NCBI RefSeq assembly: GCF_000203795.2
Contig: NW_006281103.1
Coordinates: forward strand, 451,837-515,836
Reading direction: 5' to 3'
Length of the DNA stretch: 64,000 bases
Origin: Batrachochytrium dendrobatidis JAM81
Lineage: Eukaryota; Chytridiomycota; Chytridiomycetes; Rhizophydiales
In this document: positions 1 through 10,223 of the stretch, piece by piece
Layout of the letters: each line of letters begins with the position of its first letter
Position numbering within the stretch: position 1 is the first letter of the stretch
Program-made: the position numbers and the translations under genes
The notes under the pieces: generated by a model
The model's database searches: none
What the model was told of the DNA's origin: nothing
What the model saw: the letters and a program-made list of their open reading frames with translations, nothing else

Positions 1-960
1 CGGTAGGAATAGCACCTTGCAAGTCGTTTTGGTACAAAGATCTGATGTATATTCAACGCATTCATTAGTCAATCAACATCAGCTACAAATTATACTAGCA
101 GCACAATAACGTACAGTTCAGATAGTTTTGTCAAATTCCCGATTTCTTTCGGAATGTTCCCAGTTAGATTATTTTTGAAAAGATCTCTGCTTTACCAACC
201 ATATCAATATTATCAAAGCAAGCAATTAGAAAAGGTCAATTTCCATCACATTAAGAGGCGGCTCATAAGATCGGAATTCACTATTTCCGTCTGAAAATAA
301 ATGAGCAATTTTTATATCAATATATATCAGCATAGGCTATTGATACTAGAGGAGTGGATGTTTTAAAATAGCACTTACAGCTCACAAAGATGATTGAGGT
401 CTCCAATAGATGCGGGAATCTGGCCACCGATTCCATTGTTCCCCAATCGCCTAGTGACAGTATGAAATGGCCGTAATGAAATAATTGATATGAAATGACC
501 GTAATGAAAAATTGATATGAAATGACCGTAATGAGATATGATTAATATGATTCTGTCGATGAGTAAGCAATATTCAACTGTCTTTATAAACTAATGAACT
601 CTTACAAGATTTGCAATTGTTTCAATTTGCCCAGGTGCGGTGAAATCACACCATGAATCATTTTGGCCCCCAATCGACTATTCAAACTTGCTCTTAGTAA
701 TTCAAATCTTTTTCAACAGTCAGTTGCAGAGTACACCTTATTTTCTTACAGTTTGATTATGTTTCCAGATGCGTTGCATATAATGTACAGTTTATGCTGT
801 TTAGATAGTGGTGTTTGTGAATTGATTCCCATCTGAGCGGTCCAGTTGGGAAGTGAGTCTACTAAGATTTGAATATCGGATATGTTTGATGTTGGTAGAT
901 TGGCCAAAGAGCAATTCGATTGTGAAGGAGGCTGCGGAGTAGATATGATAGGATGGCAAT
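1..960 (-). CDS. Extracellular-type leucine-rich repeat protein, 3' part outside window
   Basis: Read on the minus strand, exons at about 960-750, 677-606, 450-379, 186-115 and 41-1 splice in frame into plant-type LRRs (pattern LxxNxLxGxIPxxIGxLxxL). The three complete repeat exons are each exactly 72 bp (24 codons) and share one phase, so each exon is one repeat. The first exon carries a cap-like segment (NCSLANLP ... SLPNWTAQMG) before the repeats. All donors are GTAAG or GTACG and all acceptors are AG. The true start is unresolved: an in-frame stop lies just upstream of 960, and the exon probably begins at an acceptor there, so a short first exon (signal peptide?) between about 970 and 1230 is likely. 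The protein continues past the left edge. Family knowledge suggests a secreted or surface recognition/adhesion role; the ligand is unknown. A pseudokinase gene ends about 250 bp upstream on the same strand. Confidence 0.75.
461..540. repeat. Minisatellite, about 28-bp unit, three copies, in an LRR-gene intron
   Basis: Three head-to-tail copies begin at 461, 489 and 516. Each starts TATGAAATGRCCGTAATGA and is followed by an A/T-rich spacer; periods are 28 and 27 bp. The array lies wholly inside the 451-605 intron between two single-LRR exons. Confidence 0.8.
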
Positions 961-1234
961 CTGATACAAGCCAGCGATTTCAAACGCATAAAGCACGGGT
1001 CAATGTATATGGATGGGTTGGTGAGCATATACCATCAGGGATGCATTCAAAGGGTTCCATGGCATATGAATGTAATTGTATATAGAAATACAACAGAAAA
1101 AGGTATTTATGAGTTGCAAGGAATCAACAAAGCACAAATTATAGCGTAGCCAAACGACACGATATACAGCGGAATAAGAAGCAATAAAAGCGACGAGATA
1201 ATAATTGGAAAACAAATGCCATGGAAAACATATA

Positions 1235-3292
1235 TCAGAGCAAATCGATCGGTCTTTTACCATGTTTCTTTGTACTATATCTCATAATTTCATGTCTATG
1301 TTTACCTTGAAACGCACCAAGCTGATTTAAATTATTATAATTGTCATCTCGAATAGCACTTGCAAATGTAGTAGTAGCTGTTGTACTCCATGCATTCGGC
1401 ATTATTATTTTATCACCATCCTTATTAGATATGCTGGAATTTCTAGCATCAGAGTCGCTAAAAAACTCGGCCGAGGAAGGAGATATAATAGCACTGATGG
1501 ACATGGCATTAGTTGCAACAGAAGCCATGCTCGACACAGATGGTTCATCTTTACCGCAGCCAGAACTCCCATCATGAACTCTAACCTCAATATTAGACAT
1601 AGTGGCATGTTTCGAAAAATGCATCTCATCCTCATGGTCAAGAAAACCGTAAGTCATGACATTCTCTAATCGCTCCACAATATCCCATGCAGTTGGTCGT
1701 TGACGAATATCTGCATGCCACGCATCCGTTACAATTTGCCAGACGGTGCTAGTGACGTTGCCACCATCAGCATTAGAATAACAAGGTATGTACGGTCTTA
1801 TTCCTTTGGAAATCCATTGAGCGATGACTTCTTCATCTCTCTCATGATGAAACGGTATCCATCCAGTCAAGATCTCATATGCAGTCATTCCAAATGAGAA
1901 TATATCCGATGCCGGATGCTGGCAGTAATTCTGGTAATACCGCTCTGGCGCAACCCATCGATGGCTCGCATAGTATCTTTTGGACAGCTCTGATGAATTC
2001 ATTGCGAGTGCAGATTTAGACATACTGGTGGCAGCATTAGTGCTCAACGAAATAGTTCTTGAAATACCCGAATCACTTATTGCGATCTTATCATCGTAGC
2101 CATACAGTACACCGCTAGCTCGCAATTCACCTTGAAGAATAGGTATCGGTTGACTATGCAAGTAAGCCAGTCCTTTGGCAATATCCAGCAGAAAACCAAC
2201 TCTTGTCTCCATACTTGTCATGCTATTGCATCTCAGAAATTTGGTCAAATCCATTTTCATTAACGGCATGACCAAAAACGGAGAATCAGTATTCAAGCAC
2301 ACTCGCCATATCTTGACAATGTTAGGATGATCGAGTAAGTGAGCATGATCGATTTCAGATACTATTGTATCAACGGCATCTTGACTATACACACCATTGA
2401 TCATTTGAATAGCAACATTACGATTACCCCATATGGCTTTATAGACAGTGCCCAGCCTTGTTTCATATAACACTGCGAAAGTCGACGATTCATTATTGTA
2501 CACAAACTGAATATCACTGCGCTCAATTTCCCAGATTCTATGCGGTGCAAGTGCTCGCCCGCATCTAGATATAATACTAGATCGCTCTGAAATCAACAGC
2601 GATTTCAAATATAATCTTGAATCTGGAGGAAAATCAACACATTGCGTTTGCAGCGTACGTTCAATATCCACCAAAGTATCCATAAATTGTGATTGAATGT
2701 TTTTCAGGGAACCGTGTGTCTGTAGTAAACAAAAAAGCTGTGAACTGTCTTGCTGAATTGCAGCTGATATATTGTACTGTTCGATTAGTGGTGGTGAGCC
2801 ACGCACTTCTGCCAGGGCAGAAATCTGATTACTAAACAAGACGATGGACTGGGAAGTAAGCACATGCTGTAGGATCTGACGGATGGGATTTTTTGCAGCA
2901 TGCTCACGCATAAACGAATGAATCTGAACGAGGATTACATAGAATGCATCAATCTTGGAAATAATACTATTCACATTCACCTGTTGAGTACTTGATGACT
3001 GCTGTATATCTGAATGTTGTATATGTGGCCTTGTGATGTTGTTGATCTTCAAGGTTTCAAAGCTGGAATCATTGGAAGCTATGGCCACAAATTCCTGTTC
3101 CAAGTAACGGGAGCAGCATGACAATTGTTCGGTCATCATTTTGATAGTTTGAAGGTTGGCATGTAATGATTTGCTAATATTGTCGATGAGCTTGATGGTT
3201 TTATTGGACGCATATATGGCCTCTGGAAGCACGCATTGCGGTCGTGCTGATGTATGTGATCCAAGGATATCTGCTTTCGCACGCTTAAACAT
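1235..3292 (-). CDS. TKL-like protein kinase domain with lost catalytic motifs (predicted pseudokinase)
   Basis: Single open frame of 685 residues. Residues 1-260 are helical-looking and not recognised. Residues about 272-545 follow the kinase fold: a degenerate P-loop (YETRLGTVYKA), VAIQM at 293-297 where VAIK is expected, a helix-C Glu in SEIDHAHLLDHPNIV, an LAYLHSQP segment, then LQGELRASGVL near 386-396 in place of HRDLKPxNIL, SDSG near 406-409 in place of SDFG, an intact APE (VAPERYY, 447-453), and DIFSFGMTAYEILTG with the C-lobe Arg (RQRPTAWDI). The VAIK Lys, the HRD Asp and the DFG Phe are all changed, so phosphotransfer is unlikely; a scaffold or allosteric role is inferred. The C-terminal 140 residues are Ser/Ala-rich. 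The frame is intact over 2 kb, which argues against a decaying gene. Confidence 0.85.
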   Translation of the reverse strand: MFKRAKADILGSHTSARPQCVLPEAIYASNKTIKLIDNISKSLHANLQTIKMMTEQLSCCSRYLEQEFVAIASNDSSFETLKINNITRPHIQHSDIQQSSSTQQVNVNSIISKIDAFYVILVQIHSFMREHAAKNPIRQILQHVLTSQSIVLFSNQISALAEVRGSPPLIEQYNISAAIQQDSSQLFCLLQTHGSLKNIQSQFMDTLVDIERTLQTQCVDFPPDSRLYLKSLLISERSSIISRCGRALAPHRIWEIERSDIQFVYNNESSTFAVLYETRLGTVYKAIWGNRNVAIQMINGVYSQDAVDTIVSEIDHAHLLDHPNIVKIWRVCLNTDSPFLVMPLMKMDLTKFLRCNSMTSMETRVGFLLDIAKGLAYLHSQPIPILQGELRASGVLYGYDDKIAISDSGISRTISLSTNAATSMSKSALAMNSSELSKRYYASHRWVAPERYYQNYCQHPASDIFSFGMTAYEILTGWIPFHHERDEEVIAQWISKGIRPYIPCYSNADGGNVTSTVWQIVTDAWHADIRQRPTAWDIVERLENVMTYGFLDHEDEMHFSKHATMSNIEVRVHDGSSGCGKDEPSVSSMASVATNAMSISAIISPSSAEFFSDSDARNSSISNKDGDKIIMPNAWSTTATTTFASAIRDDNYNNLNQLGAFQGKHRHEIMRYSTKKHGKRPIDLL

Positions 3293-3318
3293 GACTGAAG
3301 TGTATCAGATGGTAACAA

Positions 3319-4596
3319 TAGCAGCCTTCTCTAGATATGGTAGTGACAATCGTAATACTCTGTTCTTCCAAATATCTTGCTCAAGACACTGGATAATTAA
3401 TGGCAAGTAGAAATTTTAAAGAAAAACTAAAGATGTCGAGTACAAGTCAAACCTTGAAGTCATCTTAAAGCATTACTATCAAACAGTTTTACTGCAAACT
3501 CATGAGTTGGCTTTTGAGATTTGCTTGACTGGACAAGCCTGGTGATTTATTCTGCATTCTGCTAGGCTTTTATCTGTTTAAAACTACAACAGTCTCTACT
3601 TTACCTATACGATGGACTTGGTTGAGTCTGCACATATCTTGGAATACAAGCCGTTTGATTCCAGAATTGTAGAATCGAAATCAAACCTACTTTTTGTGGT
3701 CTGCAGTAGATTCGCACTGCGCGAAATGTGTCAACAGCATCTGACAGCTATCAAAAATCGCATCAAAATTCAGCCATTTCATTCCCGACTCAAAAACTTT
3801 AAATTGGACTTTCATTTCAGTCGCGTTGACAGTTTTGAGAAAGTTCTTGTAAAACTGTACCATTGTTTATGCCACTGCCATCACTGGATTCAGTAACTTG
3901 GAATCGAGGGAAAGTATCAATAGCCGATACTGCTGTATCAAAAGAATTTGACACCAGATTTGTATTGTGTTGAAGCAATTAGACTCTAACCGTTTACGAA
4001 CCGTTCAAATGATTAGCTTACATTGGTTGTAATATCCAAGCAGGGTATTATTCTATTCTAAACAATGCTAACACTATTGTGTCACACTGTACATCTCCTA
4101 ATTCATATCCTTCTCATCATTATTAGCCCTTATGTTTCTATAATGACCACACTTATTTTAACATTGTACCCGGAGATAATTTAGCCAATAGGACGGATTC
4201 CAGCGGGTACAATAGCTTATTATCAAACACTACTTGTTTGAGGCTTAAGCCTCAAATAATCTATTACTATAAGAACTAAGATACTTTCGTATTAAATAAA
4301 CATCCTCTGAATATCGTCTAACTATCATCTGATATAACTTTGTTATTATCTATTAAGTTCAACTCTTTATTTTGTTGACTTTGACTTATGTGACTACTTC
4401 CTGACTATCATTCAAGATCTCTTCTGGCCAATCTTTTCTATAGCGGCAGATTATACACTATTACATTATATTTTACTAATTGAAAGACAGTTTCTTTATC
4501 TCTATATTTCTTTTACGATAATCAAAAACCTTTAATAAAATACAACACCAACCAGCTTAAAAAGTGTAATCAGGATCAATTTAAAGTTTATTACTA
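3319..4596. other. Intergenic, AT-rich; no supported gene
   Basis: About 1.3 kb between the pseudokinase start and the 3' end of fungalysin 1. An open frame at 3612-3896 (+, 94 codons) starts with ATG but shows no recognisable domain and no convincing splice partners. The rest is AT-rich without repeats I can support. Confidence 0.5.
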
Positions 4597-6749
4597 TCAT
4601 TGGCATTTTGGATCTACAGTAAAGTCGTTGACAAATACTCCAGATTGAGCATTTGCACCTAAACCTCGCTTGGCAAATCCTTTTTGAATTTCGCAAAAAT
4701 TGGCTCCTCCAAACAGTTGCTGGTCAGCGAGAATAATGGCATTGCGGGCAATCACCATGGTTGGATTGCAGGGCTGTAGCTTCATTCCTTGAACTACAAG
4801 CTTTAAAAATACGGTATTGCCTTTGCCAGATTCAGAGTTCATTAAATTGGGTTCAAACCCAAGCTTTTGCACCATGAGCCAGTATGCCTCCCAAAGTGCA
4901 ATGGCCCAAGACTCGCCAATACTATGAACGCTATTTGTACGACCTGCGTCAGCATATGTTCTACGATTGACATTTACATTGGTGGTGTATGGAGCAGATC
5001 GCACGCCATTTTTACGATTACCAGTCGAGTATCCGCCAATAGGAAGCTCGGTTTCGGGTGTATCAGACACAACTGCCTCGAGAGCCAATGACAAAAAATC
5101 TGACCATCCCTCACCCATACCGCTAGATTCTTGCAGCTGAAGACAACTAGAGTCATCTGGTCCACCCGTCAATCGAGTTGATAATCCGTGAGTAAGCTCG
5201 TGAATAATAACGCTATTGTCCATGGATCCGTCAAGGTTGGGAGTCTTTGAAGTCCAGGTAAACATTCGCATAATCCCAGATGCACCATCAGGAGGAGTAG
5301 CAAAGTTGGCATTGTTTTTACCACTACCATCCTGAACCATAGCAACCACAGCATCGTTAGATTTTCCATTGTCGCCAATATTACTTGTTTGAAAATTTCC
5401 AGAAACCTCGTCAAATCCATATTTGAACATTATATCGTGGTAAAAGTTGACTAGGAAAAATATGTTGGTGATAGAAGAGGATATGTACTGGCTCGGATCT
5501 TGCGTGGCAAAGTCGGCTGTAAATTCAAACTTAAAGTCGGGAGCGGTCAGTATTCCAACATTGGGATCGTCATTCAAAGCTCTGTTGTCTTTAACCACTG
5601 CATTGTTGCCTTTAGACTGAGATACTGGTCCCTGTCCGAGACCATCGTCATGCCAGCCAAGTGGGGAAGAATCCTTGTCAATGGGATTTGAAATAAGCAT
5701 TTGTGGGACAGTATCTGGATCAATGCCACCTAATGGAATCACAAAGTAGGACGAGCTTGGAATGTTGCCCGTTGGGGTTATCTTTTGCTGTTGGCGTCTG
5801 TCTTGGCGCGCTTGTCGTTTTTCGAGGTGCTTTTGATTTGGATCAGATTCGGTAACCAAAGCTCGACGAAGAAGCCTGACAGTACGGGTACCATCTGAAT
5901 TGCTGGTTGCCGATGAAGACCAATCTTGGGACCCTATAATCTGTCCGTTGGTTTTATCGATGTATGCCACAACCCAAGAAATGCCAATTTCCAGATTCAC
6001 CTCCCATACGCACTTGATGGAATCCTTGGTTTTATACAGTTTGTTCTTTACAGTTACAGTTTGTAAAGTCAAAGCATCCAATCCCGAAATAATTATAGTA
6101 TTGTCTTGATCAATACTTTGACTTATATCCGATGACGTAAAGTTTTGCCCTAGTGAGGTTGTTAGAGCAATGACAGCATCAATGGGCGAAAGCTTTGATG
6201 CGTGGGTACATTTGTCCACTGTTGCTTTGAGCTCTTGCGTGACGTTGACCCACGAACTAGTTTGTCCGATCGGGTTACCAAATTTATCAGTATGAATTAC
6301 GCCATGGGTGTTGGCAATATCGATACCATTGACTTTTTCAATAACATTACAGCGATAAAGCCCAGTACCCTGATCTTGTGGACTAGTTGTAGTTTACAAT
6401 AGAAAGAATGGATATGCATTGTCAACAACTAGACTGATTCAAAACTCAGATTGAGTAAACACAATTCAAACAGGATAACTCACGAGGCCCTTTGCTGCAT
6501 GGTAACGTTTTCCCCGAGAGTGAGCATACCTTCGAGCATGGTTAGAGCATTGTGTTGAATGTCCGTTGTGTTGAGTGTCGTATTGCGCCACTGGTCATTC
6601 AACGTGTAGTTGTATTTGATCTGAGGTGCATAATATCCTGGGAGCTGATACTTTTGTTCGGTTTGAGAATCTGAAGGTTTGATGGGTGCACCCATGACAA
6701 GCATGGCTGCTACACTAGCCAGAAATATCGTTTGAAAATACATTTTCAA
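4597..6749 (-). CDS. Secreted M36 metalloprotease (fungalysin), copy 1
   Basis: Two exons, 6749-6484 and 6382-4597, joined in frame (phase 2, GTGAGT donor, CAACTAG acceptor), give about 683 residues, normal for a fungalysin preproprotein. The N-terminus is a signal peptide (MKMYFQTIFLASVAAMLVMG). A fungalysin-type propeptide follows, ending in a very basic stretch (LEKRQARQDRRQQQK), a likely maturation site. The M36 catalytic domain carries HELTH near residues 483-487 (HEXXH zinc ligands plus the catalytic Glu) and GMGEGWSDF about 26 residues later, supplying the third zinc ligand. FYHDIMFKYGFDEVSGNFQ is typical of the family. Fungalysins are secreted zinc endoproteases cutting extracellular or host proteins. 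There is no Ser/Thr-rich tail, unlike copy 2. Confidence 0.95.
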
Positions 6750-6775
6750 CTGTGTTGAAATACAGTACGTAACAA

Positions 6776-6786
6776 ATATTTATAGA
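6776..6786 (-). promoter_or_regulatory. Putative TATA box of fungalysin 1
   Basis: On the minus strand the sequence reads TATAAATA about 30 bp upstream of the fungalysin 1 ATG. Placement and sequence fit a TATA element with a short 5' UTR; no transcript data. Confidence 0.45.
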
Positions 6787-7970
6787 ATGGTAAATGAATG
6801 TATTGTATAATACAGCCAGTAAATAGTCAGGACTAGATATACTTGAATGTGCAAAATAACCCTATGTTTTACAAGTTAAATATGCGAAATATTAAAATGT
6901 GCAATGAAGAGAAATAGGACGTAGATGATATAGTAAGAATAAGCTTTAAATATGATTTTTGTTTACAATATCAAGTTTCAGCCAGCAAGAATGTCTGCTG
7001 GAAATATTTTGGCGTATTGTAAACGGTGGTATGCTAAACTAATCAACAAATCGGCATTGCTTGGTTCTATACATTACAATCTACCACCACCAAAGCCACA
7101 CTAACGACACCACAAAATGATTGAACGAAAATTTGAGTGGGTTGCTTGCTTAGCAGTAGTCTAATTTGAAATCTACATCAAAACAGTTGAGAGGCTTTCA
7201 AATAGTTGAAATAAATTCATAAGCCACATTCAATCGCCATCATAACAGCTCAATGTTGATACCAAATGCCTGATTTTCACTTGAACGCGCCATTGAAACG
7301 CAGATAAAGAGCTGCGGCGTATTGCAGCTGTATTCATGAATGTAACTTTATTTGTCTTGGAATAGACAATGGTTGAATATTCGCTGCGCCTTCCTATTAG
7401 ACATTCTCAGTTCAATAAACAACGTTCATTATATGATGCACACGATCAAACTATCGCTTTCTCCACTTTGGCATAACTATGTATTGTACGATCACCAGAT
7501 TCACCCATTGCAATGCATATATTGGACTATACTATTCAATAATACTCTACACACATTTTATGTAAATACAGCTGTGAAATGATGGTTGTTCTAGCCACTG
7601 CGTTTATGGTAATAAAATGTATTTGGTTTAAAGACCTGTCCAGGCATGATTTTTAAAAAGGTTGATTACTAGTCATGGTAATGTGACATGTACCACTTGG
7701 CCCAAAGCACAAACCATATCAAAGCTTATCGCTATATTCTGTGAGAGTATATTGTCTATTGGCAGTTTGCATGCTTTGTCCTGTGTTGTGTGCATTGAAA
7801 CTATGATCCAAGAGTGCCATTTGTAACTGCAGTTTCCCCGCGAGATAGCTGCTGGTGCTCTATTTACTTGTACTACTAGACACGGATATGCTTTCCTGCT
7901 ACATATATAAATCATTCAGGAATCCGCTGAATAACCCATCTACTTCTAACATACTTTTTTAATAACCAGC
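6787..7970. other. Intergenic between fungalysin 1 and a small secreted protein gene
   Basis: Non-coding as far as I can see. It contains an inverted-repeat element at about 7325-7575 (listed separately) and a TATATAAA box at about 7903-7910, some 60 bp upstream of the next ATG. Confidence 0.6.
7325..7575. mobile_element. MITE-like inverted-repeat element, diverged copy G
   Basis: The left end (CAGCTGTATTCATG) and the right end (TTTTATGTAAATACAGCTG) are inverted relatives of the terminal repeat seen at 17713, 28282 and 59388. Subterminal sequence just inside the left end (TTGTCTTGGAATAGACAATGG) aligns with that of the copies at 17713 and 28282. About 250 bp, no coding capacity. The ends have several mismatches to the consensus, so this is probably an old copy. 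Confidence 0.5.
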
Positions 7971-8249
7971 ATGCAATACCTAAGTATTTGGATGGTGGCT
8001 TTACTGGCAGCTACTATCAGCGCGTCGGTTATCCCGTTTGCCACTGGTCCCACTTTAGTGCTGAATGAGGGAAACGAAAATGTGGAACCGCTTTTTAAAT
8101 TAGCATCCAATGATGCTTCGTTTATGAATAATTATCCTGATAAACCAAAAGATACTCGATCTAACAGAATTTGGAAACGAAACTCTCCAACTCCACCTCA
8201 ACCCGATGATGATGATCCTCCCTTTCCCAAAGTTTCCGATTTTCAATGA
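7971..8249 (+). CDS. Small secreted protein, 92 aa, orphan
   Basis: Single-exon frame starting at an ATG about 60 bp downstream of a TATATAAA box. Residues 1-20 form a signal peptide (MQYLSIWMVALLAATISAS). The mature part is hydrophilic, has a dibasic KR near residue 69 that could be a Kex2-type site, and ends in a Pro/Asp tail (PTPPQPDDDDPPFP). It contains no Cys. I recognise no family. Size, signal peptide, acidic low-complexity tail and position near a secreted protease make it an effector-like or surface peptide candidate; that is inference only. Confidence 0.6.
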   Translation: MQYLSIWMVALLAATISASVIPFATGPTLVLNEGNENVEPLFKLASNDASFMNNYPDKPKDTRSNRIWKRNSPTPPQPDDDDPPFPKVSDFQ

Positions 8250-8848
8250 TAAACAGCCAAGTCTGTAAACAACATTATTATTAAGAAATAAATTATCTAA
8301 AATTTTATTACATCTTGAAGCTGATTGGTTTATACTGAAATCTGGTTCATGATTGAAAATGTCTGGAGTGATGCTTTCATTTATTCGCAGTGTTTGAATA
8401 AATCCAAAAAGCATACAACTTGGTTGGATATGCAGGATCAAGATATATATACAATGCTTTATGCATTTATTCTCGAATTTGCATATTTCTTGTCCAAAAC
8501 TATATTACTAGTTACGAGTATCATCTGTATTATGCTTTGGTGTATCGCCAATAGCCCTAAATAATGGACCAGATGTATCATATTTTTTTCAAATTACAAT
8601 CAGTTGTACACAGCTTTCAAACCATCTACTAGTTCAACTCTAAAATGAGCTTAGTATTTGCCATCTATCTTTTAGTCTGTGCATTTGTACTTGACTGGTC
8701 GATTAAATGTGCCATGACAGTCAATCTACAGTTGATGATAGGCATTGTGTTGATAAACTGACAGTTGTCGTGTATCTTTTACAGAAACTAGCTTTATTTT
8801 TTATTCTACATAAAGCCTATAAAAACATACTATTTCCACCTTGCCCAT
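8250..8848. other. Intergenic, convergent 3' flanks
   Basis: AT-rich spacer between two small secreted protein genes that face each other. Short open frames here have no distinguishing features. Confidence 0.5.
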
Positions 8849-9331
8849 TTAAACGGGAGTCTCGCTACAGCTTGGTTTAGTCTTTGGCCGCTTAGCTATC
8901 TCAGCCTCTAGACGAGCTAAAAATCCTTCAAGTGACTTTTCTTTCACCAGCTTAAGAAGATGATCTGCTTTTGGTGTAGGCATATCTCCTGAAAGATCCT
9001 TCAAATGCAAAGCTTGAGCTGTGATTTTTGAATATCTGCGCATATCTTTGTGCCATTTGACACGCATTTTCTCAGACTCTGGATTTGAAAGTGGCGTATA
9101 TCCAGGTGGAAAAAGCTCGGCGGCTTCCTCATCAGTGATTTCGTCCCCATCAACGGCTTCCTCATCAGTGGCTTCGCCCCCATCAGTGATTTCATTTTCA
9201 AGTCGAGTCAAATCAGCACTAATTTTTACCTCATAGCTGGTTGATGGCTCAGCATCGGATGAATCGGGTACATTAACGGCCATAACATGCCCAAACAAAA
9301 TTATAGAAACTGAGAGTAAAATTAGTTTCAT
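8849..9331 (-). CDS. Small secreted acidic-repeat protein, 160 aa
   Basis: Single-exon frame with a signal peptide (MKLILLSVSIILFGHVMA). Residues about 45-70 are an imperfect acidic mini-repeat built on the motif (D/T)DEEA, as in TDEEAVDGDEITDEEA, visible in the DNA as repeated GGCTTCCTCATCAGTG blocks on the plus strand. The C-terminal half (about residues 75-150) is basic and amphipathic (KMRVKWHKDMRRYSKITAQ, HLLKLVKEKSLEGFLARLE), likely helical. No known family recognised. The layout, signal peptide then acidic repeat then short helical domain, resembles lineage-specific secreted proteins of chytrids; this is an impression, not a match. Confidence 0.65.
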   Translation of the reverse strand: MKLILLSVSIILFGHVMAVNVPDSSDAEPSTSYEVKISADLTRLENEITDGGEATDEEAVDGDEITDEEAAELFPPGYTPLSNPESEKMRVKWHKDMRRYSKITAQALHLKDLSGDMPTPKADHLLKLVKEKSLEGFLARLEAEIAKRPKTKPSCSETPV

Positions 9332-10223
9332 GTTTTAAAAGTTGTCAACTGAATGTGCTTGTTATTGACAGAATTTAGCTAGTTTAAGTATCTGCAATGG
9401 CTTCATACATACACAGCATAATAGTAAAAGGGAATAATAGCATAAGCCCAGCATGATACGGTCGCCCTGAGTGCAGGGCGAGAGATTTGGTGCAATGGAC
9501 AACTGTAAAGCATTTTTGTATAGTCTCCAATTTTGTGGAATGTTAGATTCAAGAGTCGAGATTGCACAAGTTTTTGGAATAAACTTGAATGTCAAGATAT
9601 AAGATATTTGCATGCAGTACGCCATATTCAAACACGTAGACCAACAGTTCAAGTGGTTGCTATTGTAGTACTTGTATCGCCCCGACCTGAGCCATACCTG
9701 TTAGGGTTAGACGCACTAGTATCTAAAGATACAAGTACAGCTACGAGTTGATGATCTCGAGATGGTCGCGCTAAGACTCACTAGACACAACAATACTCAG
9801 ACACCGCTATATAGTGAACCCAATCTATGATTTCAACAACTTCCATTATCAAGAGCATCTAGTATTATTTTGATAATACTTGAAACCAGGCTTTATACAT
9901 TGCGGATTTACAACTTGGCCGACCAGACTCAAGATTCATGCAAATCCATCAAGAGCCCATGTTGAGGCTGCTTAATGCTGAACAGAGGGCACTGCTTGCT
10001 GCTTTATAAAGCAGCAGTTTAAAGCCATGAGATTGATTAGCAACCCAAATTCGGGTTTGAGTCCTGTGCTGTCAACTGCTTGCTATGGCTTTACACATTT
10101 GCAATATTTTAGGGTGTTTCAGCTTATTGCTTCCGCTTATAGTTTCAATTAACTAATAGTTTTGCTTCCAGTGGCTAAAACTCAATACTGGAGTTGAATA
10201 ATCATCAGTTTATACTATTGATT
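9332..10223. other. Divergent intergenic region
   Basis: Lies between the 5' ends of the acidic secreted protein gene (minus) and the acyltransferase gene (plus). The only structure I see is an 11-bp perfect inverted repeat at 9668-9738, listed separately. Confidence 0.5.
9668..9738. repeat. 11-bp perfect inverted repeat with 49-bp loop
   Basis: GTACTTGTATC at 9668-9678 and its reverse complement GATACAAGTAC at 9728-9738. The loop contains TTAGGGTTAG. Function unknown; it may be an operator-like site, a remnant of a small inverted-repeat element, or chance. Confidence 0.4.

Noticed and set aside
1000..1263. 87-codon minus-strand frame overlapping the pseudokinase 3' end
   Set aside because: Overlaps the kinase frame and lacks a signal peptide or LRR cap; it may contain the LRR gene's first exon, but I cannot show which part.
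3612..3896. 94-codon frame between pseudokinase and fungalysin 1
   Set aside because: Has an ATG but no recognisable motif, signal peptide or partner exon; kept only as a note in the intergenic entry.
9700..9712. Telomere-like TTAGGGTTAG
   Set aside because: Fewer than two full units inside an inverted-repeat loop; too short to be an interstitial telomere tract.
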